This document shows, in pieces, positions 25,927 through 34,098 of a stretch of DNA of 56,251 bases (position 1 is its first letter; every line of letters starts with the position of its first letter). The position numbers and the translations under genes are program-made. This stretch comes from Acidimicrobiales bacterium. Lineage in GTDB: Bacteria; Actinomycetota; Acidimicrobiia; Acidimicrobiales; JAHEJN01. The notes below the pieces were generated by a model. The model did not search any database and had not been told where the DNA came from. It saw only the letters and a program-made list of their open reading frames with translations. The stretch lies in NCBI GenBank assembly GCA_024638845.1, contig JAHEJN010000014.1, positions 1 through 56,251 of the forward strand. Reading direction: 5' to 3'.

Positions 25927-28161
25927 ATGGAACCCGGCAACGAACCCCGCGGCGACGACACGGCCTCGACCGACCCCACCGACGCAGCGTCCTCGGCGGC
26001 ACCGTCGAAGCGACGAACCCGATCGGCGCTGTTGGCCTTCCCGATCGTCGCCGCAGGAATCGGTTCGGTCGCCGGCACCACCGCCCCGGAGACCTCGGCG
26101 ACACCTGTCGACACCGAGGATGTCGCCGCCGCGGTCCTGGATGATCTGCGATCGCTGGATGGCTCGGGCAACAACATCGACATCCCCGCCCTCGGTCGAG
26201 CCGGCGAGACCTACGTGCGGGTGGCAGAGGCCAACTACGCCGACGGTCTCGGAGAAATGGTCGAAGGGCCCCAAGCGCGGTACCTGAGCAACCGGATCTT
26301 CAACGACACGAACCAGAACATCTTCTCCGAGAACGGTGTCACCCACTGGGGCTTCGTGTGGGGCCAGTTCATCGACCACACCATCGGCCTGCGCGAAGTC
26401 GGCGAGGAGGAGCTGCTCATCGGCTTCGACCCCGCGGACCCCCTCGAGGAGTTCACCAACGACCTCGGCAGCATCGCCACCACCAGATCGGCCGCGGCCG
26501 ACGGAACCGGCATCGACGGCACACCCCGCGAACAGGTCAACACGGTCAGCTCCTACATCGACGCGTGGGCCGTCTACGGGGGAACCGCCGAGCGTCTCGA
26601 CTGGCTGCGTGACGGCAGCGTCGATGGCGACCCGACGAACAACGACGCCACCTTGCTCAACGACGACGGCTACCTTCCCACCGCAGCGACACGTGCGGGC
26701 GTCGACGCCCCCGAAACCGACTTGATGGGACGCCTGTTCGCCGACCCCGACGCTGCGGTCATCGCCGGTGACGTGCGAGTCAACGAGAACATCGGGCTCA
26801 CCGCAGCCCACACGCTGTTCCTTCGCGAACACAACCGCATCGTCGACGCCCTGCCCGAGGACCTCGACGAAGAAACCAAGTTCCAGATCGCCCGACGCGT
26901 CGTGGCCGCCGAACAGCAGTACATCACCTACAACGAATTCCTCCCGGCCATGGGCGTCGAGCTCGACACCTACAGCGGCTACGACCCGACCGTCGATCCA
27001 TCCATCACCAACGAGTTCGCAACCGTTGGCTACCGGGCCCATTCCCAGGTCCACGGCGAGCTCGAAGCCGAGATCCCGCTCGGCCAACTCGACGACGCCA
27101 CCCGCGAAACGCTCGAAGCCCGAGGTGTGGAGGTCGTCGTGGATCAGGGCGCTGGCGTCGCAGAGGTCGCCGTTCCGCTCAACGTCGCCTTCGGCAACCC
27201 CGCCCTCCTCGAGGACATCGGCCTCGGCAACCTCCTTGCCGGTCTGACCTCCGAAGCCGCCTACGCCAACGACGGCCAGATCGACAACCAGCTCCGCAGC
27301 GTGCTCTTCCAGATCCCCGGGCCCGACACCGACGACCCCCTCGACTGTCTCGACGGCGAAGCCATCGCCGAGTGCTTCAGCGGTGTCAACGACCTCGGAG
27401 CACTCGACGTGGCCCGGGCGTCCGACCACGGCATGCCCGGCTACAACGAGCTTCGCGTCGCCTACGGGCTCGCACCGGTCACCTCCTTCGCCGAGCTGAC
27501 CGGTGAGGCCACCGATGACCTCGGCGGTCTCAGCATCGATGACCCCGCAATCCTCGAGTTCGTGTACCTCGAAGACGGAGAAGGCAACGTGCTCGAGCTC
27601 GGGTCCGAGGCTGCCGACACCGAGACCGTCGTGGCCGAGCGACGGACAACCGCCGCCGCCCGCCTCGCCGCGATCTTCGGCGACGTCGACGACGTCGACG
27701 CCTTCACCGGCATGATCTCCGAACCCCACGTTCCCGGTACCGAGTTCGGTGAGCTCCAGCTCGCCATGTGGAAGGTCCAGTTCCAGGCGTTGCGAGACGG
27801 GGATCGCTTCTTCTACGGCAACGACCCCGTTCTCGACGCCATCGCCGACGCCTACGGCATCGACTACCGACGCACGCTCACCCAGGTGATCGCCGAGAAC
27901 ACCGACGTCGAAGTCACCGACCTCCCGGCAAACGCGTTCCTGCTGGCCGACGCCCAGACCGCCGATGGGGTCGAGAGCTCAACGGGAGATCAGCAATCAC
28001 TCGATGCTGGTGAGTCTGGACAGGACGCACCCGAAACCGCCGAGGACCAGCCTGGCCGCCGCGGCGAGAACGGCACCGACGACGCGCGGCGCACGGCCAA
28101 CGGCCGCAACCGAGGACACCGGCGCCCGGGTCAGTTGGGCCGCAACCAGGGCCCGACGTGA
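25927..28161 (+). CDS. Animal-type heme peroxidase
   Basis: The 744-residue protein belongs to the animal heme peroxidase superfamily. The distal His lies in GQFIDHT (about residues 146-152). The characteristic VNENIGLTAAHTLFLREHNR appears near 285, and the probable proximal His is His372 in YRAHSQVH. An N-terminal hydrophobic segment (about 34-53) suggests export or anchoring. The last 40 residues are Arg/Gly/Asn-rich (GRRGENGTDD, NGRNRGHRRPG) and are encoded by one copy of an 81-bp repeat. GAAGGAG precedes ATG 25927. Known members oxidise halides or phenols with H2O2; the substrate is unknown. Confidence 0.88.
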   Translation: MEPGNEPRGDDTASTDPTDAASSAAPSKRRTRSALLAFPIVAAGIGSVAGTTAPETSATPVDTEDVAAAVLDDLRSLDGSGNNIDIPALGRAGETYVRVAEANYADGLGEMVEGPQARYLSNRIFNDTNQNIFSENGVTHWGFVWGQFIDHTIGLREVGEEELLIGFDPADPLEEFTNDLGSIATTRSAAADGTGIDGTPREQVNTVSSYIDAWAVYGGTAERLDWLRDGSVDGDPTNNDATLLNDDGYLPTAATRAGVDAPETDLMGRLFADPDAAVIAGDVRVNENIGLTAAHTLFLREHNRIVDALPEDLDEETKFQIARRVVAAEQQYITYNEFLPAMGVELDTYSGYDPTVDPSITNEFATVGYRAHSQVHGELEAEIPLGQLDDATRETLEARGVEVVVDQGAGVAEVAVPLNVAFGNPALLEDIGLGNLLAGLTSEAAYANDGQIDNQLRSVLFQIPGPDTDDPLDCLDGEAIAECFSGVNDLGALDVARASDHGMPGYNELRVAYGLAPVTSFAELTGEATDDLGGLSIDDPAILEFVYLEDGEGNVLELGSEAADTETVVAERRTTAAARLAAIFGDVDDVDAFTGMISEPHVPGTEFGELQLAMWKVQFQALRDGDRFFYGNDPVLDAIADAYGIDYRRTLTQVIAENTDVEVTDLPANAFLLADAQTADGVESSTGDQQSLDAGESGQDAPETAEDQPGRRGENGTDDARRTANGRNRGHRRPGQLGRNQGPT
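28052..28132 (+). repeat. 81-bp direct repeat, copy 1 (coding)
   Basis: This copy encodes the Arg/Gly-rich tail of the heme peroxidase. It matches 30979-31059 at 80 of 81 bases in the same orientation; the only difference is G versus C at the 33rd base. Confidence 0.95.
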
Positions 28162-28180
28162 AGTCCGGGCCCACCGAACC

Positions 28181-28441
28181 CGCGATCTACCGCCGGACGT
28201 CCCGAGGGTCTTCGTCGCGTCCGACCCGTTCCGCGATGCCGCGGCCGCTCAGGCTGCGCCGCTCGGTCTCGACGCGGCGCGGGTGTGCGTCGCCCACCCG
28301 ATCCAGGATCGCACCGACGACGAGATGGCCGCGCTGGCCGACGCCGCAGTCGACCGGCTCGTGGCCGCCATCACTGGCCCGTCGGACCAGCTCCCTTTCG
28401 TCACGACACGAGTCGGTCGTGGAGGTAGTCGAGCAGAGTGA
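28181..28441 (+). pseudogene. Remnant of a UGSC-family protein gene (C-terminal part)
   Basis: The plus-strand frame from 28181 reads RDLPPDVPRVFVASDPF, then AAAAQAAPLGLDAARVCVAH, PIQDRTDDEMAALADAAVDR and LVAAITG. This order resembles the C-terminal half of UGSC-family proteins (a strand, ARAQA-like helix, VVxHPI, then ALADAA-VxxIxxAL). The N-terminal part with the UGSC motif is absent, there is no start codon in a suitable place, and the last 40 bases run into the end of the convergent beta-helix gene. I read it as a truncated remnant left by rearrangement, lying directly beside copy 1 of the 81-bp repeat. Confidence 0.5.
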
Positions 28442-30722
28442 ACACCTCATTGCGGGCGTCGACCGGTGCGCGGTAGTCGAAGAGGAAGGCACCGCGGGCA
28501 CCAGCGGCTGCTGAGCCGTCGGCCAACTCGTCGCCGGCACCGTAATCGAACACCACCGGTGGGCTCCCTGGAGTCTGCGCGGTGGCCACGACGTTGGCGT
28601 CGCCGCCGACGAGCCCGAAGGCCATCTTGTGCTTCTTCTTCAGCACGGTCACGCGGCCGTTCAGACCCGACGAAGCGTCGACGATGTCGACCTGCGGCGT
28701 CTTCTTCTTCGTCTCGCCGGACTGCGTCGCCATGCCGAGGTCGTCACTCAGATAGCCCTCGGTGTTCAGCACCGGAACGGTGAGATCGCGGATGTCGCCG
28801 ATGTGGGGGGTGACCTTGTCGAGCTTGACCGACGACGAGATCACGACCAGATCAGCATCGGCCAACGCCGCGAGCGCGGCGGGTCCGAGAGCGTCGTCGT
28901 CGACGGGCACGACCTCGTAGTGGAGGCTCTCGAGCCACTCGCGCAGCACTCGGTCAGGCTTCAGCAGCTGCTCTCGACCCACCAGCATCAGCGCAGCGAG
29001 CACCTCGTTCTCCTCGACCGAACCCACTTCGCACGCCGCCCCTTGAGGTCGGCTTATGCCGCGCTGGTCGTCGTCGGCATTCGTGCAGACCGCGCCGGTG
29101 ACATGACCGAGCAGCGGGCTGCCCATGAGCGGGAGACGCGTGTCGGTCGGGCCGCCGTTCGGCGACAGCGGCCCGAGCATCGGATTGGCAGAGGGGATGA
29201 CGTCGCCGGGCGCACTCGCCAGCATGCAGCTGGTGTCGGTGATCTGCATGAATCCGCCGGAGGTCATCGAGCCCCCGCTCGCCCCGCAGTTCAGGCCTCC
29301 GATCGGCAGGCCGATCACCGTCGCGGTCGTATCGAGCAACCCGGTCTCACGTTGCAGGTTGGCCCCGCCGGACGAGGTCGTGTTCTCGACCAACGTCACG
29401 AAGTCGAGCGCTATCGGCTGCGAGCCGATACTGGCGATCCCGCCACCCTCGCCGAGCGCCTCGTTGTCGGTGATGGTGCTCTGGCCGATGTCGAGTCCGG
29501 CGTTCACCGCGCGAATGCCGCCGCCGTTGCCGCCAGGGCCCGACGTGTTGCCGGCGATCGTCGAGCGGCTGATGGTGACGACCGGGTTGAGACCAGGGTC
29601 GACGTTCATGTCGACCCCACCGGCCTCGAAGTCGAATTCGGTGACGCCGGTGTTCCCTTCGATGGTCGAGTTCGTGATCGTCATCGTGGGGCCCAACAGG
29701 TTGGCGAGCATCGAGACGCCGACGCCGTCGTTCGAGTAGACGGTCGAGTTCAACAAGTTCAGGTTGGTGCAGAACGAGCACGACACCCCGCCGACGCTGT
29801 TGTCGATCGAGTTGATGTTGGTGAGGCTCACGTCCTGGCCCGAGTCGGCGTTGCCCGTTCCGCGGAAACCCCAGCCGTTGTTGTTGCCGGCCGACGAGTT
29901 GGTGATGTCGAGCGCGGAGTCGATGCCACTGACGCCGTTGCCGTTGTTGTCGACGAGCGTCGTCGTGTCCATCGTGAGCGTGCCGAACGTGTTCGTGAAG
30001 CCAGGGCCGTCGTTGTCGTTGATGGTCGAGCCGGTCACGTTGGCGTCGCCTGTGTTCACCCGCACGCCACCCTGACCGTTGCCGAGGATGGTGGAGTCGG
30101 TCATGGTCAGGAGCAGGCCGAGGTTGTCGGGCGCACTGAGCCCGACCACGACACCGGCCGCCTGGCTGCCGATGTCGCTGACGCCATCGGTCACGGTGAC
30201 ATCGGTCATCGTCATGGAGCCGAGCACCCAGATGTTGGTGCCCGACCCCGGTGGGCTGATGCCACCAGTGATCGTGACGTCGTCGAGCACGACCATGGAG
30301 TCCGCGTGCTGGCTGTGGAGCACCCGGTCGTAGAGGCACGTGTTCTCGATGGTCGAGCCGTCGCCGTTGATGGTGAGGTCGTTGGCCTCGGTGTGATCGA
30401 GGTCGCCGTCGAGATTGGCATCGTCTTCGGCCGGAGGCGAGAGAAAGCCGCCTCCGAGGTCGATCGGCTCCTTGGCGACGCAATCGGTGAGCTGGTAGGT
30501 GAGCCCCGTACCCAGCTGGATGACCGTGTCGTCGGCGTCGGAGTTGGCCATGTCGATGGCCTCGCGGAGCGAGATCAACCCATCGGCTCCATTCGTGACG
30601 TCGGCCGTCGTCGTCACCACGACGTTCGCCACCGCATGGGCCGATGGCGTCGTTACCGCCATCACCGACGTCGCCGCCAGCATCCACACAAGCAAGGATC
30701 GCCCGATCCGTCGGTAGCCCAT
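28401..30722 (-). CDS. Secreted right-handed beta-helix (CSLREA-type) surface protein
   Basis: The 773-residue protein has a signal peptide (LLVWMLAATSVMAVTTPSAH). A CSLREA-like start follows (VVTTTADVTNGADG, LISLREAIDMANSD), then about 500 residues of Asn/Gly/Thr-rich parallel beta-helix repeats such as NSTIEGNTGV and STIAGNTSG. The C-terminal ~200 residues differ: an alpha/beta domain (VLREWLESLHYEVVPVDDD, ADLVVISSSV, VPVLNTEGYL) resembling a class I glutamine amidotransferase/ThuA-like fold. GAGGAGG precedes ATG 30722. It is probably a large cell-surface or secreted protein; ligand and role are unknown. Confidence 0.8.
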   Translation of the reverse strand: MGYRRIGRSLLVWMLAATSVMAVTTPSAHAVANVVVTTTADVTNGADGLISLREAIDMANSDADDTVIQLGTGLTYQLTDCVAKEPIDLGGGFLSPPAEDDANLDGDLDHTEANDLTINGDGSTIENTCLYDRVLHSQHADSMVVLDDVTITGGISPPGSGTNIWVLGSMTMTDVTVTDGVSDIGSQAAGVVVGLSAPDNLGLLLTMTDSTILGNGQGGVRVNTGDANVTGSTINDNDGPGFTNTFGTLTMDTTTLVDNNGNGVSGIDSALDITNSSAGNNNGWGFRGTGNADSGQDVSLTNINSIDNSVGGVSCSFCTNLNLLNSTVYSNDGVGVSMLANLLGPTMTITNSTIEGNTGVTEFDFEAGGVDMNVDPGLNPVVTISRSTIAGNTSGPGGNGGGIRAVNAGLDIGQSTITDNEALGEGGGIASIGSQPIALDFVTLVENTTSSGGANLQRETGLLDTTATVIGLPIGGLNCGASGGSMTSGGFMQITDTSCMLASAPGDVIPSANPMLGPLSPNGGPTDTRLPLMGSPLLGHVTGAVCTNADDDQRGISRPQGAACEVGSVEENEVLAALMLVGREQLLKPDRVLREWLESLHYEVVPVDDDALGPAALAALADADLVVISSSVKLDKVTPHIGDIRDLTVPVLNTEGYLSDDLGMATQSGETKKKTPQVDIVDASSGLNGRVTVLKKKHKMAFGLVGGDANVVATAQTPGSPPVVFDYGAGDELADGSAAAGARGAFLFDYRAPVDARNEVFTLLDYLHDRLVS

Positions 30723-30978
30723 ACCGTTTCCTCCTCGCTCTGGTTGTTGCCACAGACTTGCGGATATGAGCACGTGCCGCCAGCGGCATTGCATGGAAAC
30801 GTGGCGGCCGTCATGGCCGTCGACCCGACACCACCCCCGTGGCAGCTCCGCACATTCCTCGAAGCCATCGCCGAACACGAGCTGCCTCGCACGTCGAAAG
30901 GAACGAACGGCGTTCCGAGTGGCCCTCCGTGCCGGATCGTCGGTGAGAGGATCCGTTGGGAGTCTGGCCCAAGAACGA

Positions 30979-31059
30979 CTGGCCGCCGCGGCGAGAACGG
31001 CACCGACGACCCGCGGCGCACGGCCAACGGCCGCAACCGAGGACACCGGCGCCCGGGTC
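30979..31059 (+). repeat. 81-bp direct repeat, copy 2 (non-coding)
   Basis: The second copy lies in the spacer between the beta-helix gene start (minus, 30722) and the DAO-like oxidase (plus, 31112). It is not inside a credible gene, whereas copy 1 is coding, so copy 2 is likely the derived one. The copies bracket 2846 bases containing the UGSC remnant and the beta-helix gene. Confidence 0.95.
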
Positions 31060-31079
31060 GTCCGGGGACCGAGCAGACT

Positions 31080-31097
31080 CGGGGGGCCCACCCCCCG
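31080..31097 (+). promoter_or_regulatory. GC hairpin just before the oxidase start
   Basis: CGGGGGG (31080-31086) pairs with CCCCCCG (31091-31097) around a 4-base loop, ending 14 bases before ATG 31112. It may affect translation initiation, or be the end of a terminator-like structure; no T-run follows. Confidence 0.4.
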
Positions 31098-31111
31098 TCT
31101 ACGCTCGCGTG

Positions 31112-32050
31112 ATGCGAGCCACGATCGTCGGTGCCGGTGTCTCGGGGTTGACCACGGCGGTGGCGCTGCTCGAAGCAGGTTGGGATGTGGCCGTGGTGGC
31201 CCGGGAGACGCACGAGTCAACGGTCTCGGTGGTGGCGGCAGCGGTGTGGACGACAACGGTGGCCGAGCCACTCGAGTCGACGAGGCGCTGGGCGATCGTC
31301 GGGTGGCATCGGTTCGCCGAGATCGCAGCGGATCCCGAGAGCGGCGTGGTGCCGCTGCGCCAACGTGAGCTGGAGCGGACCGACCCCGGACCGACGTGGT
31401 GGGAGACGACCCCCTACGCGCGGCGAATGGCGACCGATGAGCTCCCGCCGGGCTATGGCGCCGGGTTCGAGGTCGACGGGTTCATGATCGAGCCCCTCAT
31501 CTACTTGCGATGGCTCACCGAGCGGCTGACCGCACTGGGGGGAACGGTCACCATCGCCGAGGTCGTCGGGTTCGCCGACCTCGATGGTGACGTGGTCGTG
31601 AACTGCTCGGGTCTCGGCGCGACGGTGCTCGTTGGCGACGAGAGCGTCTCGCCGATCCGCGGCCAGGTGGTTGCGGTCGCCAATCCCGGGATTCGTGATG
31701 CCGTTGCCGACGAATCCGACATCGATCGGATCGCCTACGTCTACCCACGGTCGCAGGAGGTGGTCCTCGGAGGGACCCGCCACGTCGGGAGCGTGGATCC
31801 CGAGCCGGATCAGATCATCACGCAGCAGATCCTCGACCGCTGCGCCCAACTCGACTCGCGGGTGGGCGGGCTCGAGGTGCTCGACGTGCGGGTGGGCCTC
31901 CGTCCTGGGCGGCCAACAGTGCGGGTGGAACGGGAGCTGGTGTCGGATGGACGGCCGGTCGTCCACAACTACGGGCACGGAGGGGCCGGCTTCATCCTGT
32001 CCTGGGGGTGCGCGCTCGAGGTGCTCGACCTGGCCGCCACCGCCTGCTGA
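31112..32050 (+). CDS. DAO-family FAD-dependent oxidase (D-amino-acid oxidase-like)
   Basis: The 312-residue protein starts with the FAD-binding dinucleotide motif (TIVGAGVSGLTTAVALLEAG). It continues with WTTTVAEPLESTRRWAI, the ribityl-contact region VNCSGLGA, SPIRGQVVAV and YVYPRSQEVVLGGTRHVG. It ends with VVHNYGHGGAGFILSWGCA, the C-terminal D-amino-acid oxidase signature. Such enzymes oxidise D-amino acids to 2-oxo acids, NH3 and H2O2. ATG 31112 is adopted; the frame extends upstream without support. It lies 131 bases before the heterocycle cluster and could belong to it or not. Confidence 0.8.
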   Translation: MRATIVGAGVSGLTTAVALLEAGWDVAVVARETHESTVSVVAAAVWTTTVAEPLESTRRWAIVGWHRFAEIAADPESGVVPLRQRELERTDPGPTWWETTPYARRMATDELPPGYGAGFEVDGFMIEPLIYLRWLTERLTALGGTVTIAEVVGFADLDGDVVVNCSGLGATVLVGDESVSPIRGQVVAVANPGIRDAVADESDIDRIAYVYPRSQEVVLGGTRHVGSVDPEPDQIITQQILDRCAQLDSRVGGLEVLDVRVGLRPGRPTVRVERELVSDGRPVVHNYGHGGAGFILSWGCALEVLDLAATAC

Positions 32051-32181
32051 ACCGACATCGCCGGTGACCACGTCGAGGTGAGTCTTCGCCGGCGGGCCGA
32101 CACTGTGCCGTTGTGCCCTAGCGGCCGGGGCCTGGCCACCTGCACAGTGAAGTCTGCAGCTGTACGAGCAAGGAGGGTGAC

Positions 32182-33270
32182 ATGGCGATCGAAGTCGCGA
32201 AGGTGATCCTGGAGAACGTGTCGGACGCGTCCGGGCTCGAGGCGCTCATCGACGCCAACGTCTTCTCCGCCGACGAGGTGATTGCCGTCATCGGCAAGAC
32301 GGAGGGCAACGGCGGGGTAAACGACTTCACCCGGATCCTCGCCGACCGCGCCTTCCGTGACGTGCTCATGAAGCACGGCAGCCGTCCGGAGGCCGAGGTC
32401 AAGCAGATCCCGATGGTGTGGTCGGGTGGGGTGGACGGGGTGCTCTGTCCGCACGCAACCGTCTTCGCCCGCGTGCCTGGTGAGCCGGGCCCCGAGCCGC
32501 GGTTGACCGTTGGAATCGCGATGAGCGACACGATCCTCCCGGAGCAGATCGGCCGGCCCGCGATGGTGGAAAAGGTGGCCGAGGGCGTGCGCCGGGCGAT
32601 GACGAACGCGGGGATCACCGACCCGGCCGACGTCCACTACGTGCAGACCAAGACCCCCTTGCTCACGATGGAGACGATCGCCGAGGCCAAGGCGCGAGGC
32701 GAAGATGTCATCACCGAGCAGACCCTCGAATCGATGGACATCTCGAACGGCACCACGGCATTGGGAATCGCCGTCGCGCTCGGCGAGATCGAGATGCCGA
32801 CCGCCGACCAGATCTGCCATGACGTGTCGCTGTTCTCATCGGTGGCCTCGTGTTCCTCCGGCGTCGAGTTGGACCAGGCCCAGACCGTGGTCGTCGGCAA
32901 CGCTCCCGTCGGGGGTCGCTACCGGGCTGGGCACAGTGTGATGGCCGACGCACTCGACATCGACGGTGTGTACGCCGCGATCCGTTCTGCCGGTGTCGAC
33001 CTCGATGACCGCGCCAGGGCCGACGACCTGGGCGATCGCGTGGTGAACGTGTTCGTCAAGTGCGAGGCCGTGCCGACCAGCCGCCTGCGGGGACGCCGCC
33101 AGGTGATGCTCAACGATTCCGATGTCCACCACCATCGTCAGATCAAGGGCGCGGTCGGCGGTGTCGTGGCTGCCGCCACCGGCGACCCCGCGGTCTTCGT
33201 GTCGGTCGGCGCGCTCCACCAGGGCCCATCGGGTGGTGGAACAGTGGCCGCCATCGTCCGCGCCGAGTGA
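32182..33270 (+). CDS. Ring-opening amidohydrolase (barbiturase/cyanuric acid hydrolase family)
   Basis: The 362-residue protein belongs to the cyanuric acid hydrolase/barbiturase family, a fold of three related domains. Visible signatures are [14 protein letters not shown] in domain 1, [11 protein letters not shown] (Lys157) and [18 protein letters not shown] (Ser225-Ser226) in domain 2, and [20 protein letters not shown] in domain 3. The Lys and Ser match the family's catalytic pair. Known members hydrolyse barbiturate to ureidomalonate or cyanurate to carboxybiuret. AAGGAGG precedes ATG 32182. It heads a ten-gene run with FdrA-type and molybdopterin genes, which favours a pyrimidine-like substrate. 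Confidence 0.88.
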   Translation: MAIEVAKVILENVSDASGLEALIDANVFSADEVIAVIGKTEGNGGVNDFTRILADRAFRDVLMKHGSRPEAEVKQIPMVWSGGVDGVLCPHATVFARVPGEPGPEPRLTVGIAMSDTILPEQIGRPAMVEKVAEGVRRAMTNAGITDPADVHYVQTKTPLLTMETIAEAKARGEDVITEQTLESMDISNGTTALGIAVALGEIEMPTADQICHDVSLFSSVASCSSGVELDQAQTVVVGNAPVGGRYRAGHSVMADALDIDGVYAAIRSAGVDLDDRARADDLGDRVVNVFVKCEAVPTSRLRGRRQVMLNDSDVHHHRQIKGAVGGVVAAATGDPAVFVSVGALHQGPSGGGTVAAIVRAE

Positions 33271-33282
33271 GAGGACCCAGGA

Positions 33283-34098
33283 GTGAGGTACCGACCCGCG
33301 GTGGCGAGCACGGCGATGACAACCGCCTGTCTGGGCCCACCGCGGTCATGGCAGGTGCTGGGCGTGTCGACCCACGTGTGGTGGTGCTCGGCTGACGATG
33401 CAGTCCTCGTCATCACCGACGATCGCGTCGTGCGTCTGCCCAACGCCGTGGTCGTCCATCCGGGCCACACCCTTCCGGCACCGTTGTCGCCGCCCGGCGA
33501 CCACATCCTCGTGGGCGGCGGTGCGGTCGTGACACGAACAGCATCCTGGCGGGTGGTCCGATGGTGGGACGCGCAGGTCGCACCCGTCCAAGCCGACCCG
33601 GGCGAGGTGATGGGTCTGGCCCGCGCGGCGGCCGATCTGTTGTCGATTCCCTCGCCGATCGATGGCGAGGCTCCAGTGACCGCCGCGCTGCGCAGGGGCA
33701 ACGGTGAGCGAGTCGTTGCGGAGGCGGGTCGGCTGATCGGCAGGGGGGTCGGGCTCACGCCGGAGGGCGACGATGTCCTCAGCGGGGTCGTCGCGGCTTA
33801 CCGGCACATCGGCGCCTCGATCGGCAACCCGGCCGTGTCCACCGTGCTCGAGCGGGTGGGCCCATCGGTGCTGGCCCTGGCACGGACATCGACGACCCTT
33901 CTCTCGTTCTCACTTCTGCGCCATGCCTTCGCCGGCGAGGTCGCGGCTCCGGTGGGTCAGTTGCTGCGGGCGCTCACCGGGCGTGGTGACCTCCCGACCG
34001 CGGTGGAGGCGACGGTCGCCATCGGGCACCGTTCGGGTCCCGCGCTCGCGCGGGGCGTCGTGGCCGGCGTCGCGGCCGGATGTGGAGACCGGCTGTGA
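33283..34098 (+). CDS. DUF2877 (AllH/YlbF-like) protein
   Basis: The 271-residue protein has the DUF2877 signature GRGVGLTPEGDDVLSGVVAAYRH-like stretch near residues 152-172, followed by LALARTSTTLLSFSLLRHA. DUF2877 proteins accompany FdrA and DUF1116 proteins. In E. coli this trio (fdrA, ylbE, ylbF; also allF, allG, allH) has been reported to form oxamate carbamoyltransferase. GTG 33283 follows an AGGA; it starts 12 bases after the amidohydrolase stop and its own stop overlaps the FdrA start (GTGA). Its role is probably as a subunit of the carbamoyl-transfer complex. Confidence 0.8.
   Translation: MRYRPAVASTAMTTACLGPPRSWQVLGVSTHVWWCSADDAVLVITDDRVVRLPNAVVVHPGHTLPAPLSPPGDHILVGGGAVVTRTASWRVVRWWDAQVAPVQADPGEVMGLARAAADLLSIPSPIDGEAPVTAALRRGNGERVVAEAGRLIGRGVGLTPEGDDVLSGVVAAYRHIGASIGNPAVSTVLERVGPSVLALARTSTTLLSFSLLRHAFAGEVAAPVGQLLRALTGRGDLPTAVEATVAIGHRSGPALARGVVAGVAAGCGDRL

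Noticed and set aside
25765-27729. Long minus-strand open frame of about 654 codons
   Set aside because: It is antisense to the heme peroxidase and Gly/Val/Asp-rich, as expected of a high-GC shadow frame.
28629-31112. Long plus-strand open frame of about 827 codons
   Set aside because: It is antisense to the beta-helix gene; composition is Arg/His/Asp-rich with no domain, and the minus-strand gene has a signal peptide, strong ribosome binding site and clear repeats.
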